A DNA stretch of 64,000 nt, taken from NCBI RefSeq assembly GCF_000802965.1, contig NZ_JSAK01000008.1:62001-126000 (forward strand). Reading direction: 5' to 3'. Source of the DNA: Pseudomonas fluorescens (GTDB lineage: Bacteria; Pseudomonadota; Gammaproteobacteria; Pseudomonadales; Pseudomonadaceae). The position numbers and the translations under genes were made by a program. Shown here piece after piece: positions 1-8,454 of this stretch (positions are counted from its first letter, which is position 1; each line of letters opens with the position of its first letter). The notes below the pieces were generated by a model. That model did not search any database. It had not been told where the DNA came from and saw only the letters and a program-made list of their open reading frames with translations.

Positions 1-1
1 C

Positions 2-2137
2 CGTGCAGTAGAGCAGGCGCTAGCTGACAACCAGCGCGACTGTCTGCTCGCCATGGCCACAGGCACCGGCAAGACACGCACCATCATTGGTCTGATGTAT
101 CGTTTCCTTAAAGCCGAACGCTTCAAGCGCATTCTGTTTCTGGTCGACCGTAGCGCTCTTGGCCAACAGGCTATCGACGCGTTCAACGAAGCACCACTGG
201 AGCAGAACCACACCCTGGCGCAGATCTACGACATCAAGGAGCCCGGCGACATGGCCGCCGAAGCGGAAACCCGCATTCAAGTAGCCACAGTACAGGCCAT
301 GGTGCGACGCATCTTCCAGTCCGACACGCCTCCACCCATTGATGAGTTTGACTGCATCATCGTCGACGAAGCCCACCGCGGTTACACCCTCGACCAGGAA
401 ATGACCGAAGGCGAATTGGCCGTGCGCGATCACGGCCAGTACCTCTCCCAATACCGCCGCGTACTTGATTACTTCGACGCCTGCAAGGTCGGCCTCACCG
501 CCACCCCGGCCAAACACACCAGCGAAATCTTCGGCAAACCGGTATTCACCTACAGCTACCGTGAAGCCGTGGCTGAGGACTGGCTGATCGACCACGAACC
601 GCCCATCCGCTATGAAACCCTGTTGAGCCAGAACGGTATTCATTTCGCCAAGGGCGACAGCGTCAGCGTGATCAACACCCAGACCGGGGAAGTCGATGTA
701 GCCGAGCTGGAAGACGAACTCGACTTCAACATCGAATCCTTCAACCGACGGGTCATCACCCCAGGTTTCGACAAGGTGATCTGTGAGCAGCTGGCTCAGG
801 AGCTGGACCCGCAGGGCGAAGAGAAGACCATGATCTTCTGTGTCAACCAGGCTCATGCAGAGCGAGTCAAAAACCTGCTGGACGACGCCTTTAAGGATCT
901 GCACGGCGACCAGTACAACCAAGCGAGCGTGGAAATCATCACCGGACAGAGTGACAAGGTCGAACAACTCATCCGCCGCTACAAGAACGAACGCACCCCG
1001 AACATCGCCATTACTGTCGACCTGCTCACCACTGGCATCGACGTGCCGGCGATCTGCAACTTGGTGTTCATGCGCCGCGTGCGCTCACGCATCCTCTACG
1101 AGCAGATGAAAGGCCGCGCGACCCGTCGCTGTGACGACATCGGTAAGACCGTGTTCCGCATCTACGACCCCGTCGATCTCTACGCCAGTCTGGAAGAGGT
1201 CGACACCATGAAGCCGTTGGTGAAGAACCCCAACGTAACGCTGGAGCAACTGGTCAGCGAGCTGACCCATGGCAGCAGTTTCGATGCCCCCGGCAACGTG
1301 GAAGGCAGCAGTCACGCCCATGACGTGCTCGACCAACTCAGCCAACGTGTCATGCGCATCCTGCGCAAGGCCAGCCACAAGGCTGAAACCAAGCCAACAC
1401 TGCAGAAAAAACTCAATGAACTGGAGGACGCCTGGGGCGTTGCGCCGGCACAATTGCACAGGCACCTGCAGGACCTCGGCCCGCAGCAAGCTGCCAACTT
1501 CGTGCGCCAGCACAGCCACCTGCTTGGCCAACTGGCCGAGGTCAGCGCCCTACTGGGCTCGGAAAACTGTCCGGTGATCGCCACTCACAGCGACGAGCTG
1601 ATGTTGCGCGAGCAAAACTATGGCAGTAACCAGAAACCGCAGGATTACCTGGAGAGCTTCCACCAGTTCATTCACAACCAGCTCAACCAGTCCGTCGCGC
1701 TCGGCGTGGTAGTCAATCGCCCCAAAGACCTCACCCGTGAACAGCTTCGCGAGGTCCGCCTACTGCTGGACCAGAACGGCTACAGCGAGGCGAACCTGAG
1801 CAGCGCCTGGCGCAACCAGACCAACCAGGAAATCGCCGCCAGCATCGTCGGCTACATTCGCCAAGCTGCCATCGGCGAAGCACTCCTGCCATTTGAGCAG
1901 CGTGTTAACAATGCGATGCAGAAAATCTACGGCCTGCATTCCTGGACGCCAGTGCAGCGCAAATGGCTGGACCGCCTGGCCAAGCAACTGACTCATGAAG
2001 TGGTGCTCGACCATGAAGTGCTCAACCGAAACTTTGCCCAGGATGGCGGCGCCAAGCGGCTGGATAAGCTACTCGCTGGCCACCTCAGTCACGTCATCGA
2101 AGCGCTGAACGACAACCTTTGGCCGCAGACGGGTTGA
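2..2137 (+). CDS. hsdR: Type I restriction enzyme R subunit HsdR (5' truncated by window edge)
   Basis: Motor and cleavage subunit of a type I restriction-modification complex; it translocates unmethylated DNA using ATP and cuts at a distance. The frame is open from base 2, so the N-terminal nuclease domain lies outside the window and the Met at 53 is internal. Visible parts are the Walker A motif ATGTGKT at 58-78, the DEAH box (IIVDEAHRGY) about 105 residues further on, a helicase C-terminal lobe with TTGIDVPA and QMKGRATRR, and a long C-terminal region of the EcoEI R type. hsdM follows after 97 nt. The family is clear; only the missing N-terminus is uncertain. Confidence 0.95.
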   Translation, partial: RAVEQALADNQRDCLLAMATGTGKTRTIIGLMYRFLKAERFKRILFLVDRSALGQQAIDAFNEAPLEQNHTLAQIYDIKEPGDMAAEAETRIQVATVQAMVRRIFQSDTPPPIDEFDCIIVDEAHRGYTLDQEMTEGELAVRDHGQYLSQYRRVLDYFDACKVGLTATPAKHTSEIFGKPVFTYSYREAVAEDWLIDHEPPIRYETLLSQNGIHFAKGDSVSVINTQTGEVDVAELEDELDFNIESFNRRVITPGFDKVICEQLAQELDPQGEEKTMIFCVNQAHAERVKNLLDDAFKDLHGDQYNQASVEIITGQSDKVEQLIRRYKNERTPNIAITVDLLTTGIDVPAICNLVFMRRVRSRILYEQMKGRATRRCDDIGKTVFRIYDPVDLYASLEEVDTMKPLVKNPNVTLEQLVSELTHGSSFDAPGNVEGSSHAHDVLDQLSQRVMRILRKASHKAETKPTLQKKLNELEDAWGVAPAQLHRHLQDLGPQQAANFVRQHSHLLGQLAEVSALLGSENCPVIATHSDELMLREQNYGSNQKPQDYLESFHQFIHNQLNQSVALGVVVNRPKDLTREQLREVRLLLDQNGYSEANLSSAWRNQTNQEIAASIVGYIRQAAIGEALLPFEQRVNNAMQKIYGLHSWTPVQRKWLDRLAKQLTHEVVLDHEVLNRNFAQDGGAKRLDKLLAGHLSHVIEALNDNLWPQTG

Positions 2138-2234
2138 GCATCCTCGACGACTGCGGCAGTTATTAGTGCACGGCTGCCACCATTGCGAATGAATTCGCGC
2201 CTACACCAGCTCATTCAATTTCTACGAGAACCCC

Positions 2235-3782
2235 ATGACCAACAGCGATATCGTCCAAAAACTCTGGAACCTTTGCGACGTCCTCCGCGACGACGGCATC
2301 AACTACAGCGACTACGTCACCGAGCTGGTGCTGCTGCTGTTCATCAAGATGGAATACGAGCAGGTGCAGAACAACGCTGACTTCGCCCACAAGTTGCCCG
2401 TCGGTGCCCGCTGGCCCGACCTCGAAGGGAAGTCAGGGCTTACCCTGCTCAACCACTACCGGCAGATGCTGCTGGATTTGGGTAAGAACAGCGACCCGCT
2501 GATCGCCGCCATATACGCCGACGCTCAGACCCGACTGAAGGAACCGCGACACCTTGAGCAACTGATCAAGAGTCTCGACGGCATCGACTGGTTCAGCGCC
2601 CGTGAAGACGGCCTTGGTGACCTCTACGAAGGCCTTCTGGAAAAGAACGCCAGCGAAACCAAATCTGGCGCCGGCCAATACTTCACCCCGCGCCCGCTGA
2701 TCGACAGCATCATCCGCTGCATCCGCCCGCAGCCCGGCGAAACCATCCAGGACCCCGCCGCCGGCACCGCCGGCTTCCTGATTGCCGCCGACGCCTACAT
2801 CAAGAATCACACCGACGACCTCTATACGCTCGATGAGAAGGACCGCCGCTTCCAGCGCAGTCGCGCCTTTGTTGGCGTCGAGTTGGTGCCCGGTACCCGC
2901 CGTTTGGCGCTGATGAACACCCTGCTACACGGTATGGAAGGAGATGACGAGGGCGTCGTCCACCTGGGCAACGCCCTCGGCCAGGTGGGCGCGGGCCTGC
3001 CCAGGGTCGATGTAATTCTCTCCAATCCACCGTTCGGCACCGCCAAGGGCGGCGGAGGACCGACCCGTGACGACCTTACTTACCGCACCAGCAACAAGCA
3101 GCTGGCCTTCCTCCAGCATATCTATCGCGGCCTCAAACCCGGCGGCCGCGCGGCCGTGGTACTGCCCGACAACGTACTGTTCGAAGCCGGCATCGGCACA
3201 GACGTGCGCCGCGACCTGTTGGACAAGTGCAATCTGCACACCATCCTGCGCCTACCCACTGGCATCTTCTACGCCCAGGGCGTGAAGACAAACGTGCTGT
3301 TCTTCCAGAAAGGCAGCCCTGATAACCCGCAACAGGATGAAGGCTGCACCAAGCGTGTATGGGTCTACGACCTGCGCAGCAATATGCCTAGCTTCGGCAA
3401 GCGCACCCCTTTCGGCGCCGCCCATCTCAAGTCATTCGAGGATGCCTACGGGAATGATCCGAATGGGAATAGTCCGCGCGCCGAGAACGTTGAAGGCCTC
3501 AGCGAATTCAGCCGCTTCCGCGTATTCACCCGTGATCAGATTCGCGAGCGCGGCGACTCACTGGATATTAGCTGGCTCAAGGACGCCGACAGTCTCGACG
3601 CCAACGACCTGCCCGCGCCGGAAGTTCTGGCCGGCGAGGCCATGGCCGAACTGACCGAAGCCCTGCATGAGCTAGAAGAGCTGATGAAGGCGCTGGGCGC
3701 CAACGATGAAGTGGCGGCGCAAAAGCAACTGATGGCGGAGGTGATGGGTCTGGCGGTGGCTCAGGAGGTTTGCGATGAGTGA
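2235..3782 (+). CDS. hsdM: Type I restriction-modification methyltransferase HsdM
   Basis: N6-adenine DNA methyltransferase of 515 residues, the modification subunit that works with HsdS to protect host DNA. An N-terminal helical HsdM domain (about 1-130) is followed by the SAM-binding motif I DPAAGTAGFL at 173-182 and catalytic motif IV NPPF at 264-267, in the usual order for N6 methyltransferases. The length is typical. It overlaps hsdS by 8 nt (ATGAGTGA), which suggests translational coupling. Its composition is ordinary for Pseudomonas. Confidence 0.96.
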   Translation: MTNSDIVQKLWNLCDVLRDDGINYSDYVTELVLLLFIKMEYEQVQNNADFAHKLPVGARWPDLEGKSGLTLLNHYRQMLLDLGKNSDPLIAAIYADAQTRLKEPRHLEQLIKSLDGIDWFSAREDGLGDLYEGLLEKNASETKSGAGQYFTPRPLIDSIIRCIRPQPGETIQDPAAGTAGFLIAADAYIKNHTDDLYTLDEKDRRFQRSRAFVGVELVPGTRRLALMNTLLHGMEGDDEGVVHLGNALGQVGAGLPRVDVILSNPPFGTAKGGGGPTRDDLTYRTSNKQLAFLQHIYRGLKPGGRAAVVLPDNVLFEAGIGTDVRRDLLDKCNLHTILRLPTGIFYAQGVKTNVLFFQKGSPDNPQQDEGCTKRVWVYDLRSNMPSFGKRTPFGAAHLKSFEDAYGNDPNGNSPRAENVEGLSEFSRFRVFTRDQIRERGDSLDISWLKDADSLDANDLPAPEVLAGEAMAELTEALHELEELMKALGANDEVAAQKQLMAEVMGLAVAQEVCDE

Positions 3783-5196
3783 GTTGCCAACAAGTTGGGC
3801 CTCAGTCCCACTGGAGCTAATTGGCTCATGGGGCAGCGGCGGTACCCCTCCCAAAGGAAATCAGGCGTACTACGATGGCGGAATACCGTGGGCCGTTATA
3901 GGTGATCTGCGCGACGGTCCGTTGACATCAACACGTAACTCCCTAAGCGAGTTAGGACTGGCAAATAGTTCAGCCAAAATTGTCCCAGCGGGGACAATTT
4001 TGATTGCCATGTACGGTTCAATCGGGAAATTAGCTATAACCAAGATTGAGTGTTGCACGAATCAAGCAATCGCTTTTTGCTATGAAAATGAAAATATCGC
4101 AGACAAAAAATATCTATTTTACGCATTGAAACTGGCGAGACCTGAACTTATTGAATTAGGACAAGGAGCAAGTCAGCAAAACATTAGTCAGACCATTCTT
4201 AAGGCTTTTGAAATTCCGTTAGCTCCACGCGCCCAACAAACCCGCATCGCACATAAACTCGATGAGCTACTAGCCCAGGTCGCCCCCCTCAAAGCCCGCA
4301 TCGATACCATCCCTGCCTTGCTTAAACGCTTCCGCCAATCAGTCCTTGCTGCTGCGGTATCTGGGCAATTGACAGAAGACTGGCGTGAGAAAAACACTAC
4401 TTGCCCGGATATCGCCCTGAACCCCAAGGCGAAAGACCTTGGCATGAAAGAGCTGGCTGGAGCTGAGGAACTCTTGGGAGAACCATTGCCTTCCTTTTGG
4501 AGTAAATACGCCTTGGAACAGCTTGTTGAGCCAGAAAGAGGGATTCCTTACGGAATCGTTCAGACGGGTAACGCTGTCAGTAAAGGGGTTCCTACTGTTA
4601 GGTGTGGTGACGTAAAGAATCTATTTATTGATACTTCAGGCCTAAAGGTCGTTTCCCCAGATATCGAGCAAGGCTACAAAAGGACTCGACTTAAAGGTGG
4701 CGAGGTATTACTGGCGATTCGTGGCTCCGTGGGGAATGTTGGCGTAGCTCCGGAGTCTTTGCGTGACTGCAATATTAGTCGTGAAGTAGCAATGATTCCG
4801 ACGCTTCCATCAGTTTTGCCATTCTATCTTGCAAGTCTTCTTCAGAGCCCACTTGGGCAGCGTTTACTGGTCGGCAAAGTCCGTGGTGTGGCGCAAAAAG
4901 GTATAAATCTGGCCGATGTGAAGAGGCTGCCAGTCGCCTTGCCACCATACGAGGAACAAATCGAAATCCTCCGCCGCGTCGAACAACTCTTAGCCTACGC
5001 CGACCAACTCGAAGCCAAAGTCGCCTCGGCCAAGAGCCGTATCGACAATCTGACCCACAGCATCCTGGTCAAGGCCTTCCGTGGTGAACTGGTACCCCAA
5101 GACCCCAACGACGAACCGGCCAGCGTGCTGCTGGAGCGCATTCAAGCCCAACACGCCGCCGCGCCCAAGGCCAAGCGAGGAAGAAAAAGCACATGA
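3775..5196 (+). CDS. hsdS: Type I restriction-modification specificity subunit HsdS
   Basis: Specificity subunit of 473 residues that recognises a bipartite DNA target for the HsdM/HsdR complex. Two variable target-recognition domains (about 1-145 and 235-385) are each followed by a conserved helical spacer: the first begins near LAPRAQQTRIAHKLDELLAQ, the second near LPPYEEQIEILRRVEQLLAY and ends with AFRGELVPQDP. Both recognition domains are visibly more AT-rich than the spacers (about 3.9-4.2 kb and 4.5-4.9 kb), which fits domain shuffling. The target cannot be predicted from sequence alone. The start overlaps the hsdM stop; the stop overlaps the next start. Confidence 0.95.
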   Translation: MSELPTSWASVPLELIGSWGSGGTPPKGNQAYYDGGIPWAVIGDLRDGPLTSTRNSLSELGLANSSAKIVPAGTILIAMYGSIGKLAITKIECCTNQAIAFCYENENIADKKYLFYALKLARPELIELGQGASQQNISQTILKAFEIPLAPRAQQTRIAHKLDELLAQVAPLKARIDTIPALLKRFRQSVLAAAVSGQLTEDWREKNTTCPDIALNPKAKDLGMKELAGAEELLGEPLPSFWSKYALEQLVEPERGIPYGIVQTGNAVSKGVPTVRCGDVKNLFIDTSGLKVVSPDIEQGYKRTRLKGGEVLLAIRGSVGNVGVAPESLRDCNISREVAMIPTLPSVLPFYLASLLQSPLGQRLLVGKVRGVAQKGINLADVKRLPVALPPYEEQIEILRRVEQLLAYADQLEAKVASAKSRIDNLTHSILVKAFRGELVPQDPNDEPASVLLERIQAQHAAAPKAKRGRKST

Positions 5197-6176
5197 AGCG
5201 AGTGTTCATCGCCAATTTCGGCCGTGAAAACTACGAGTGGCCCAACTGCCTTCGTCGTTCGACCGTTGCCACCATGAACACCGAAAAGACCCATCGCTTT
5301 TGGGCTGCAGGCGACCGTGAAGGCTTTATCGAGACGACACTGAAACATGAGAAAACCGCTCGAGGCATGGTTCCGACACTGGGGGTGGCATCACGCTGGT
5401 TCAACTTGATGACCATCATTGCGCAAACATCCGGCGATATCTGGATTCACCGCGAGAAGAATGATCTGTGGTGGACCGAGTCGCTACCTGATGCTCCGGC
5501 CTTTGAACTTGGCGAAGACCCCAGCGGCAATCCTCCCAAGCCTGTCTACGTGTGCCATAAGCCCTGCAAACCTTGGGCAAAAGTCAGCTTGAGCGGTAGT
5601 CGGTTGGAATGGAGTGCACTGCATCCGAAGGCGTGGGACTTCCTTTCAACCGAAGCTACCCTTCAGCAGCTATCCCCCGATTATGCGGAGTACGCATTGG
5701 CGCTTGTCCAGGGGAACGACCTGACCCCATGGCATGAGCGCCGAGAGTGGCGAGAAAAAACGGCCGTGCGTAAAGCGGGACTTGTGAGCTCGTTTAGCAA
5801 CCTCAAAGTTGCTGCATACCGGATGGCACGCACCGCGTGGGAAACAACACAACAGTCCAACGGCCAAGAAGTAGTCCGTTGGGCCAAGAACAAAGATTTC
5901 GGCTTCCCAGACGAAGAAGAACTACAGCTCTACATTGAAGAGCTGTACCACATGCAGGAAGGCCTATGCGCGCTCACGGGCATATCGATGCAGCTGGATC
6001 GGGCGCAGGACGATGACGAACAGCTGTGTTCTCTCGACCGAATCGACAGCGATGGCCACTATGCCCCCGGCAACCTGCAGATCGTCTGCCGCTTTGCCAA
6101 CCGCTGGAAAAGCCACAGCAACAACGCTGACTTCATGCGCTTGATCAGACTGATCAGAAGCACCACCAACCTCTAG
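5193..6176 (+). CDS. HNH-type nuclease domain protein coupled to hsdS
   Basis: Protein of 327 residues whose start overlaps the hsdS stop in an ATGA junction, so it is the fourth gene of the restriction operon. The C-terminal part (about 248-315) has the shape of an HNH nuclease: GLCALTG, then SLDRIDSDGHYAPGNLQIVC and a following N-R-W-K, the pattern seen in phage-type HNH enzymes. The N-terminal 200 residues (rich in Trp, with KPCKPWAKVSLSG) are not recognised. The context suggests an accessory nuclease or anti-phage effector working with the type I complex, but that role is inferred. Only the domain call is well supported. Confidence 0.75.
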   Translation: MKRVFIANFGRENYEWPNCLRRSTVATMNTEKTHRFWAAGDREGFIETTLKHEKTARGMVPTLGVASRWFNLMTIIAQTSGDIWIHREKNDLWWTESLPDAPAFELGEDPSGNPPKPVYVCHKPCKPWAKVSLSGSRLEWSALHPKAWDFLSTEATLQQLSPDYAEYALALVQGNDLTPWHERREWREKTAVRKAGLVSSFSNLKVAAYRMARTAWETTQQSNGQEVVRWAKNKDFGFPDEEELQLYIEELYHMQEGLCALTGISMQLDRAQDDDEQLCSLDRIDSDGHYAPGNLQIVCRFANRWKSHSNNADFMRLIRLIRSTTNL

Positions 6177-6181
6177 GCCTT

Positions 6182-6337
6182 ATGCCGCAAAGGATTGCAA
6201 TGGACACTTTAACCATTCTGCAACCCATACTCGACGCCCTGAAATGGCTGCTGGCCATGCTGCCGCTGGGTCTGCTCAAATCATCCTAGGCCAAGGGCCA
6301 TATCGGCGACCTGGTACAACTACCAACGCCTCCCTGA
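6182..6337 (+). pseudogene. Remnant of a NERD-domain nuclease-related protein
   Basis: An ATG (6182, or 6200) opens a short frame with an N-terminal membrane-type segment (LDALKWLLAMLPLGLLKSS). It meets TAG at 6287-6289 and then continues in the same frame as AKGHIGDLVQLPTPP before TGA at 6335. NERD proteins of Pseudomonas typically begin with one hydrophobic helix followed by LLKSPWxKGxxGE and, about 25 residues later, LPTPDGTTQIDH. The TAG sits where Trp (TGG) is expected, and the interval before LPTP is deleted. The rest of the gene is gone; the sequence runs directly into the LysR remnant on the other strand. Confidence 0.6.
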
Positions 6338-6862
6338 ACAGCAGTTCGCCCGTGAAGGGCCGTCGCTGGTGACCAGGGCTAGGTCGATCTGGCCGCGGTC
6401 GACCTTTGCCCAGAGGCTTTCGGAGTCTTCGCAGACCAATGTGACCTCGACCTCACTGAAGCGGGTCATGAAGCTGTACAGGGCCGACATCTGGTAGGTC
6501 AGGGCATAGTCATCCGGCTCACCCAGAGTAACGCGCCCGGAGACCGCGCGCCCGTGCATCGCATCAACCATCGTCGAGTGGGCTTCGAGCACCTTGAGGG
6601 CGTGGCCTAGCAGGTCATACCCGGCAGGGGTCAACGTCAGTTGCTTCGGCTCGCGCTTGAACAGCGGCCGATCGAGGCTGTCTTCCAGCTTCTTCAACTG
6701 CATGCTCACCGCGGACTGGGACCGGGCGACCTGACGCGCCGCCGCGGTCATAGATCCGGTATCCACGACTGCCAGTAACGTGCGCAACCAGTCGATCTGT
6801 AAATCCCTGGAATGAACCAGCGTCCTGTCACGAATGTCAGCTCGGTGCGGCAGACTGGGCAA
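6312..6862 (-). pseudogene. Truncated and frameshifted LysR-family regulator
   Basis: The N-terminal winged helix is intact (DWLRTLLAVVDTGSMTAAARQVARSQSAVS...) and is followed by part of the effector domain (GRVTLGEPDDYALTY, DLALVTSDGP). The frame then fails. GELLFREALV, expected next in this family, is present in another frame near 6320-6350, so a frameshift lies at about 6350-6358. After that the sequence becomes the NERD remnant. A normal family member has about 300 residues; about 175 remain. The only start in frame is a TTG at 6862 that overlaps the upstream gene, so the 5' end may be damaged too. Probably non-functional. Confidence 0.75.
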
Positions 6863-7565
6863 TGGCTATCCCGCGATAAAAGCGGTTACCGATGGTTAGT
6901 TTGTCTTCCCAGATCGACATGCCGATTTCTGCCTGCATCAACCGGGCCGGAAAGCTGCTGAAATCTCTAACCTTGATTGCATACGAGGCAGTCCATGCAT
7001 TGCCGCTTGCGGGGACGGGAATCGTCCAGTCACTCCCATGAAATGACAGCACGGCACCATCAAACCGAATTGAAATCCTGTCGTCTGGGTCATCCTTGCT
7101 GACGTGCCCAGCCAGCGTTTTGAACAGCAGGCGCATCCATGAGCGTTCTACCCAGCAATGTGGGCGGGCTGCATGCGCAGCCTGCTGACGAACCCAAGGG
7201 AGCGTCGATTGATGTTGCAACCCCAGAATCACCAACTCTTGTTTCATGCTGGCAACAAGCCTTTCATCGCAAAGCTGGTGTTCAAGCGCCCATGCAATCC
7301 AAGCCGCACACTGTTCGGCGGAGTCAACCTGCAGTGGCATTTCGAATTCGATTTGTGCGATGGATCGTGATGTGGCGACCAGTCCGGAAAGATGCCAAGC
7401 CTCGCGCATCTGCAGGTTCATCATGCGGGCCGCTGTCAGTTGAAAGCTGCCAAAGTCATATGAAAGGCCAGTTTCTTGCTCGGAGTACACCTTCGGCTCA
7501 GACCTGAAGCCCAGCGCCTGCAAGGCTGCATGCGTTGAAACCGGATTGACATCCCGTGCGCTCAT
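6837..7565 (-). CDS. Hypothetical protein, 242 residues
   Basis: No family is recognised. The ATG at 7565 is chosen over the upstream candidate at 7604 because GAGGG lies just before it and because the upstream extension would overlap the divergent gene's control region. The predicted protein is soluble, with no signal peptide or membrane segment and many Trp and Arg residues. The C-terminal third (FDGAVLSFHGSDWTIPVP..., KLTIGNRFYRGIAIAQS) has a beta-rich look. It is divergent from the small gene at 7626. It ends overlapping the LysR remnant, so the flanking rearrangement may have brought these genes together. Confidence 0.6.
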   Translation of the reverse strand: MSARDVNPVSTHAALQALGFRSEPKVYSEQETGLSYDFGSFQLTAARMMNLQMREAWHLSGLVATSRSIAQIEFEMPLQVDSAEQCAAWIAWALEHQLCDERLVASMKQELVILGLQHQSTLPWVRQQAAHAARPHCWVERSWMRLLFKTLAGHVSKDDPDDRISIRFDGAVLSFHGSDWTIPVPASGNAWTASYAIKVRDFSSFPARLMQAEIGMSIWEDKLTIGNRFYRGIAIAQSAAPS

Positions 7566-7625
7566 CCTTTCGCCCTCAGTTATGCCGGGGTGACGTTGCC
7601 CCAAGGGTATCCACGGAGTTGCCCC

Positions 7626-7811
7626 ATGGCGGCGGACGCCAAGAAGTCGGACGTTAAGGCGTCCGCTTCAAACCCTTTGCATAGTCGTTTGGTGAACGAT
7701 AGCCCAGGGGGAATATTGGAGCTGTCCATCGTTGCAGCCGAGGTCGCGGCCAAGCTTTCGCTGGCACCATTCGAGGAGCTGCTGTGGATCGAGGAAAACG
7801 TGGCGACCTGA
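7626..7811 (+). CDS. Small hypothetical protein, 61 residues
   Basis: Short gene with GGAG at 7615-7618, seven bases before the ATG. The second half (ILELSIVAAEVAAKLSLAPF, then EELLWIEENVAT) reads like one or two amphipathic helices with ordinary Pseudomonas codon choice. No family is recognised. It overlaps the 3' end of the opposing frame at 7668-8075, and at most one of the two is likely to be real over that stretch; the good ribosome binding site favours this one. Confidence 0.45.
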   Translation: MAADAKKSDVKASASNPLHSRLVNDSPGGILELSIVAAEVAAKLSLAPFEELLWIEENVAT

Positions 7812-8075
7812 TCGAAAATTCCGTCCTCGCCCCTGGGAGCAGTCAGGCGACCCCATTGCTGCTTTTTCAGTCCCCACTAAAAGCTCAGTACTTACTAGCG
7901 GGGGATTTGCCGGCGCCGGTTTTGCCGGCGCCGGTTTTGCCGGCGCCGGATTATCCGTCTGCGGTGGAACTGGGATTTCATTGACGATGTAGGCCAGGCC
8001 GGAGAACTTACCGCTATCATTTCGGGCCTGGTCTGCTACCAGGTACCCATGGACAGCTCCAGTAGCTTGGCCCAT
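7668..8075 (-). CDS. Hypothetical protein with PAPAK repeats, 135 residues
   Basis: Starts at an ATG with AAGGG about nine bases upstream, downstream of the ribbon-helix-helix gene on the same strand. The first 40 residues (GAVHGYLVADQARNDSGKFS...) look like a folded segment. Three PAPAK units follow, encoded by a perfect 15-bp repeat at 7906-7950. The remaining 75 residues have weak coding character and run antisense to the gene at 7626, so the 3' half may be out of its original frame. Possibly a small mobile-element protein; the function is unknown. Confidence 0.35.
   Translation of the reverse strand: MGQATGAVHGYLVADQARNDSGKFSGLAYIVNEIPVPPQTDNPAPAKPAPAKPAPANPPLVSTELLVGTEKAAMGSPDCSQGRGRNFRSGRHVFLDPQQLLEWCQRKLGRDLGCNDGQLQYSPWAIVHQTTMQRV
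7906..7950. repeat. Three perfect 15-bp tandem repeats
   Basis: Unit TTTGCCGGCGCCGGT occurs three times head to tail (the third copy ends in A). Each unit contains the palindrome GCCGGCGCCGGC. In the leftward frame it encodes PAPAK; a multiple of three lets copy number change without a frameshift. Confidence 0.9.
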
Positions 8076-8119
8076 ATACTGGACCCTTCGCGCGCGCGCG
8101 CGTACTGCTCAAGAAATCA

Positions 8120-8371
8120 TCAAAGTTCCCACGCTCTAGCGCTGACGAAAATCATCCAACTGTTGCAAATACGCTTAGGAGCTACTGAGGCGCGGTTCTG
8201 GAACAGAACCACGTCACGCTCCAGCTTCTCTTCGATAGCCAGACGCACGAACTCTGAACGGTTGGCGCTGGGATAACGGATCAGCCGATCAATCGCGGCC
8301 ACGGTTTCAATTTCAACTGACACAATCAGCCGGGTCTTGGGTGTTTCCTTGAATATCCTGTTTTTGCTCAT
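8120..8371 (-). CDS. Ribbon-helix-helix DNA-binding protein, 83 residues
   Basis: Small protein whose core (TRLIVSVEIETVAAIDRLI, then SANRSEFVRLAIEEKLERD) matches the Arc/MetJ ribbon-helix-helix pattern: a short beta strand, helix A, a turn with NRSEF, and helix B. Such proteins are usually repressors or antitoxins and bind DNA as dimers. It lies inside the integrase module between two unknown genes on the same strand. The last 25 residues, after the fold, are of unknown role. A regulator of the element or an orphan antitoxin are both possible. Confidence 0.7.
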   Translation of the reverse strand: MSKNRIFKETPKTRLIVSVEIETVAAIDRLIRYPSANRSEFVRLAIEEKLERDVVLFQNRASVAPKRICNSWMIFVSARAWEL

Positions 8372-8454
8372 GGTTTTTAACCTAATCAGAGATGCTCGGC
8401 ACGTCGTTTAATCATGTGTTTAGCGATGTGTGGATGTCCTCAGGTATGAGGAGA

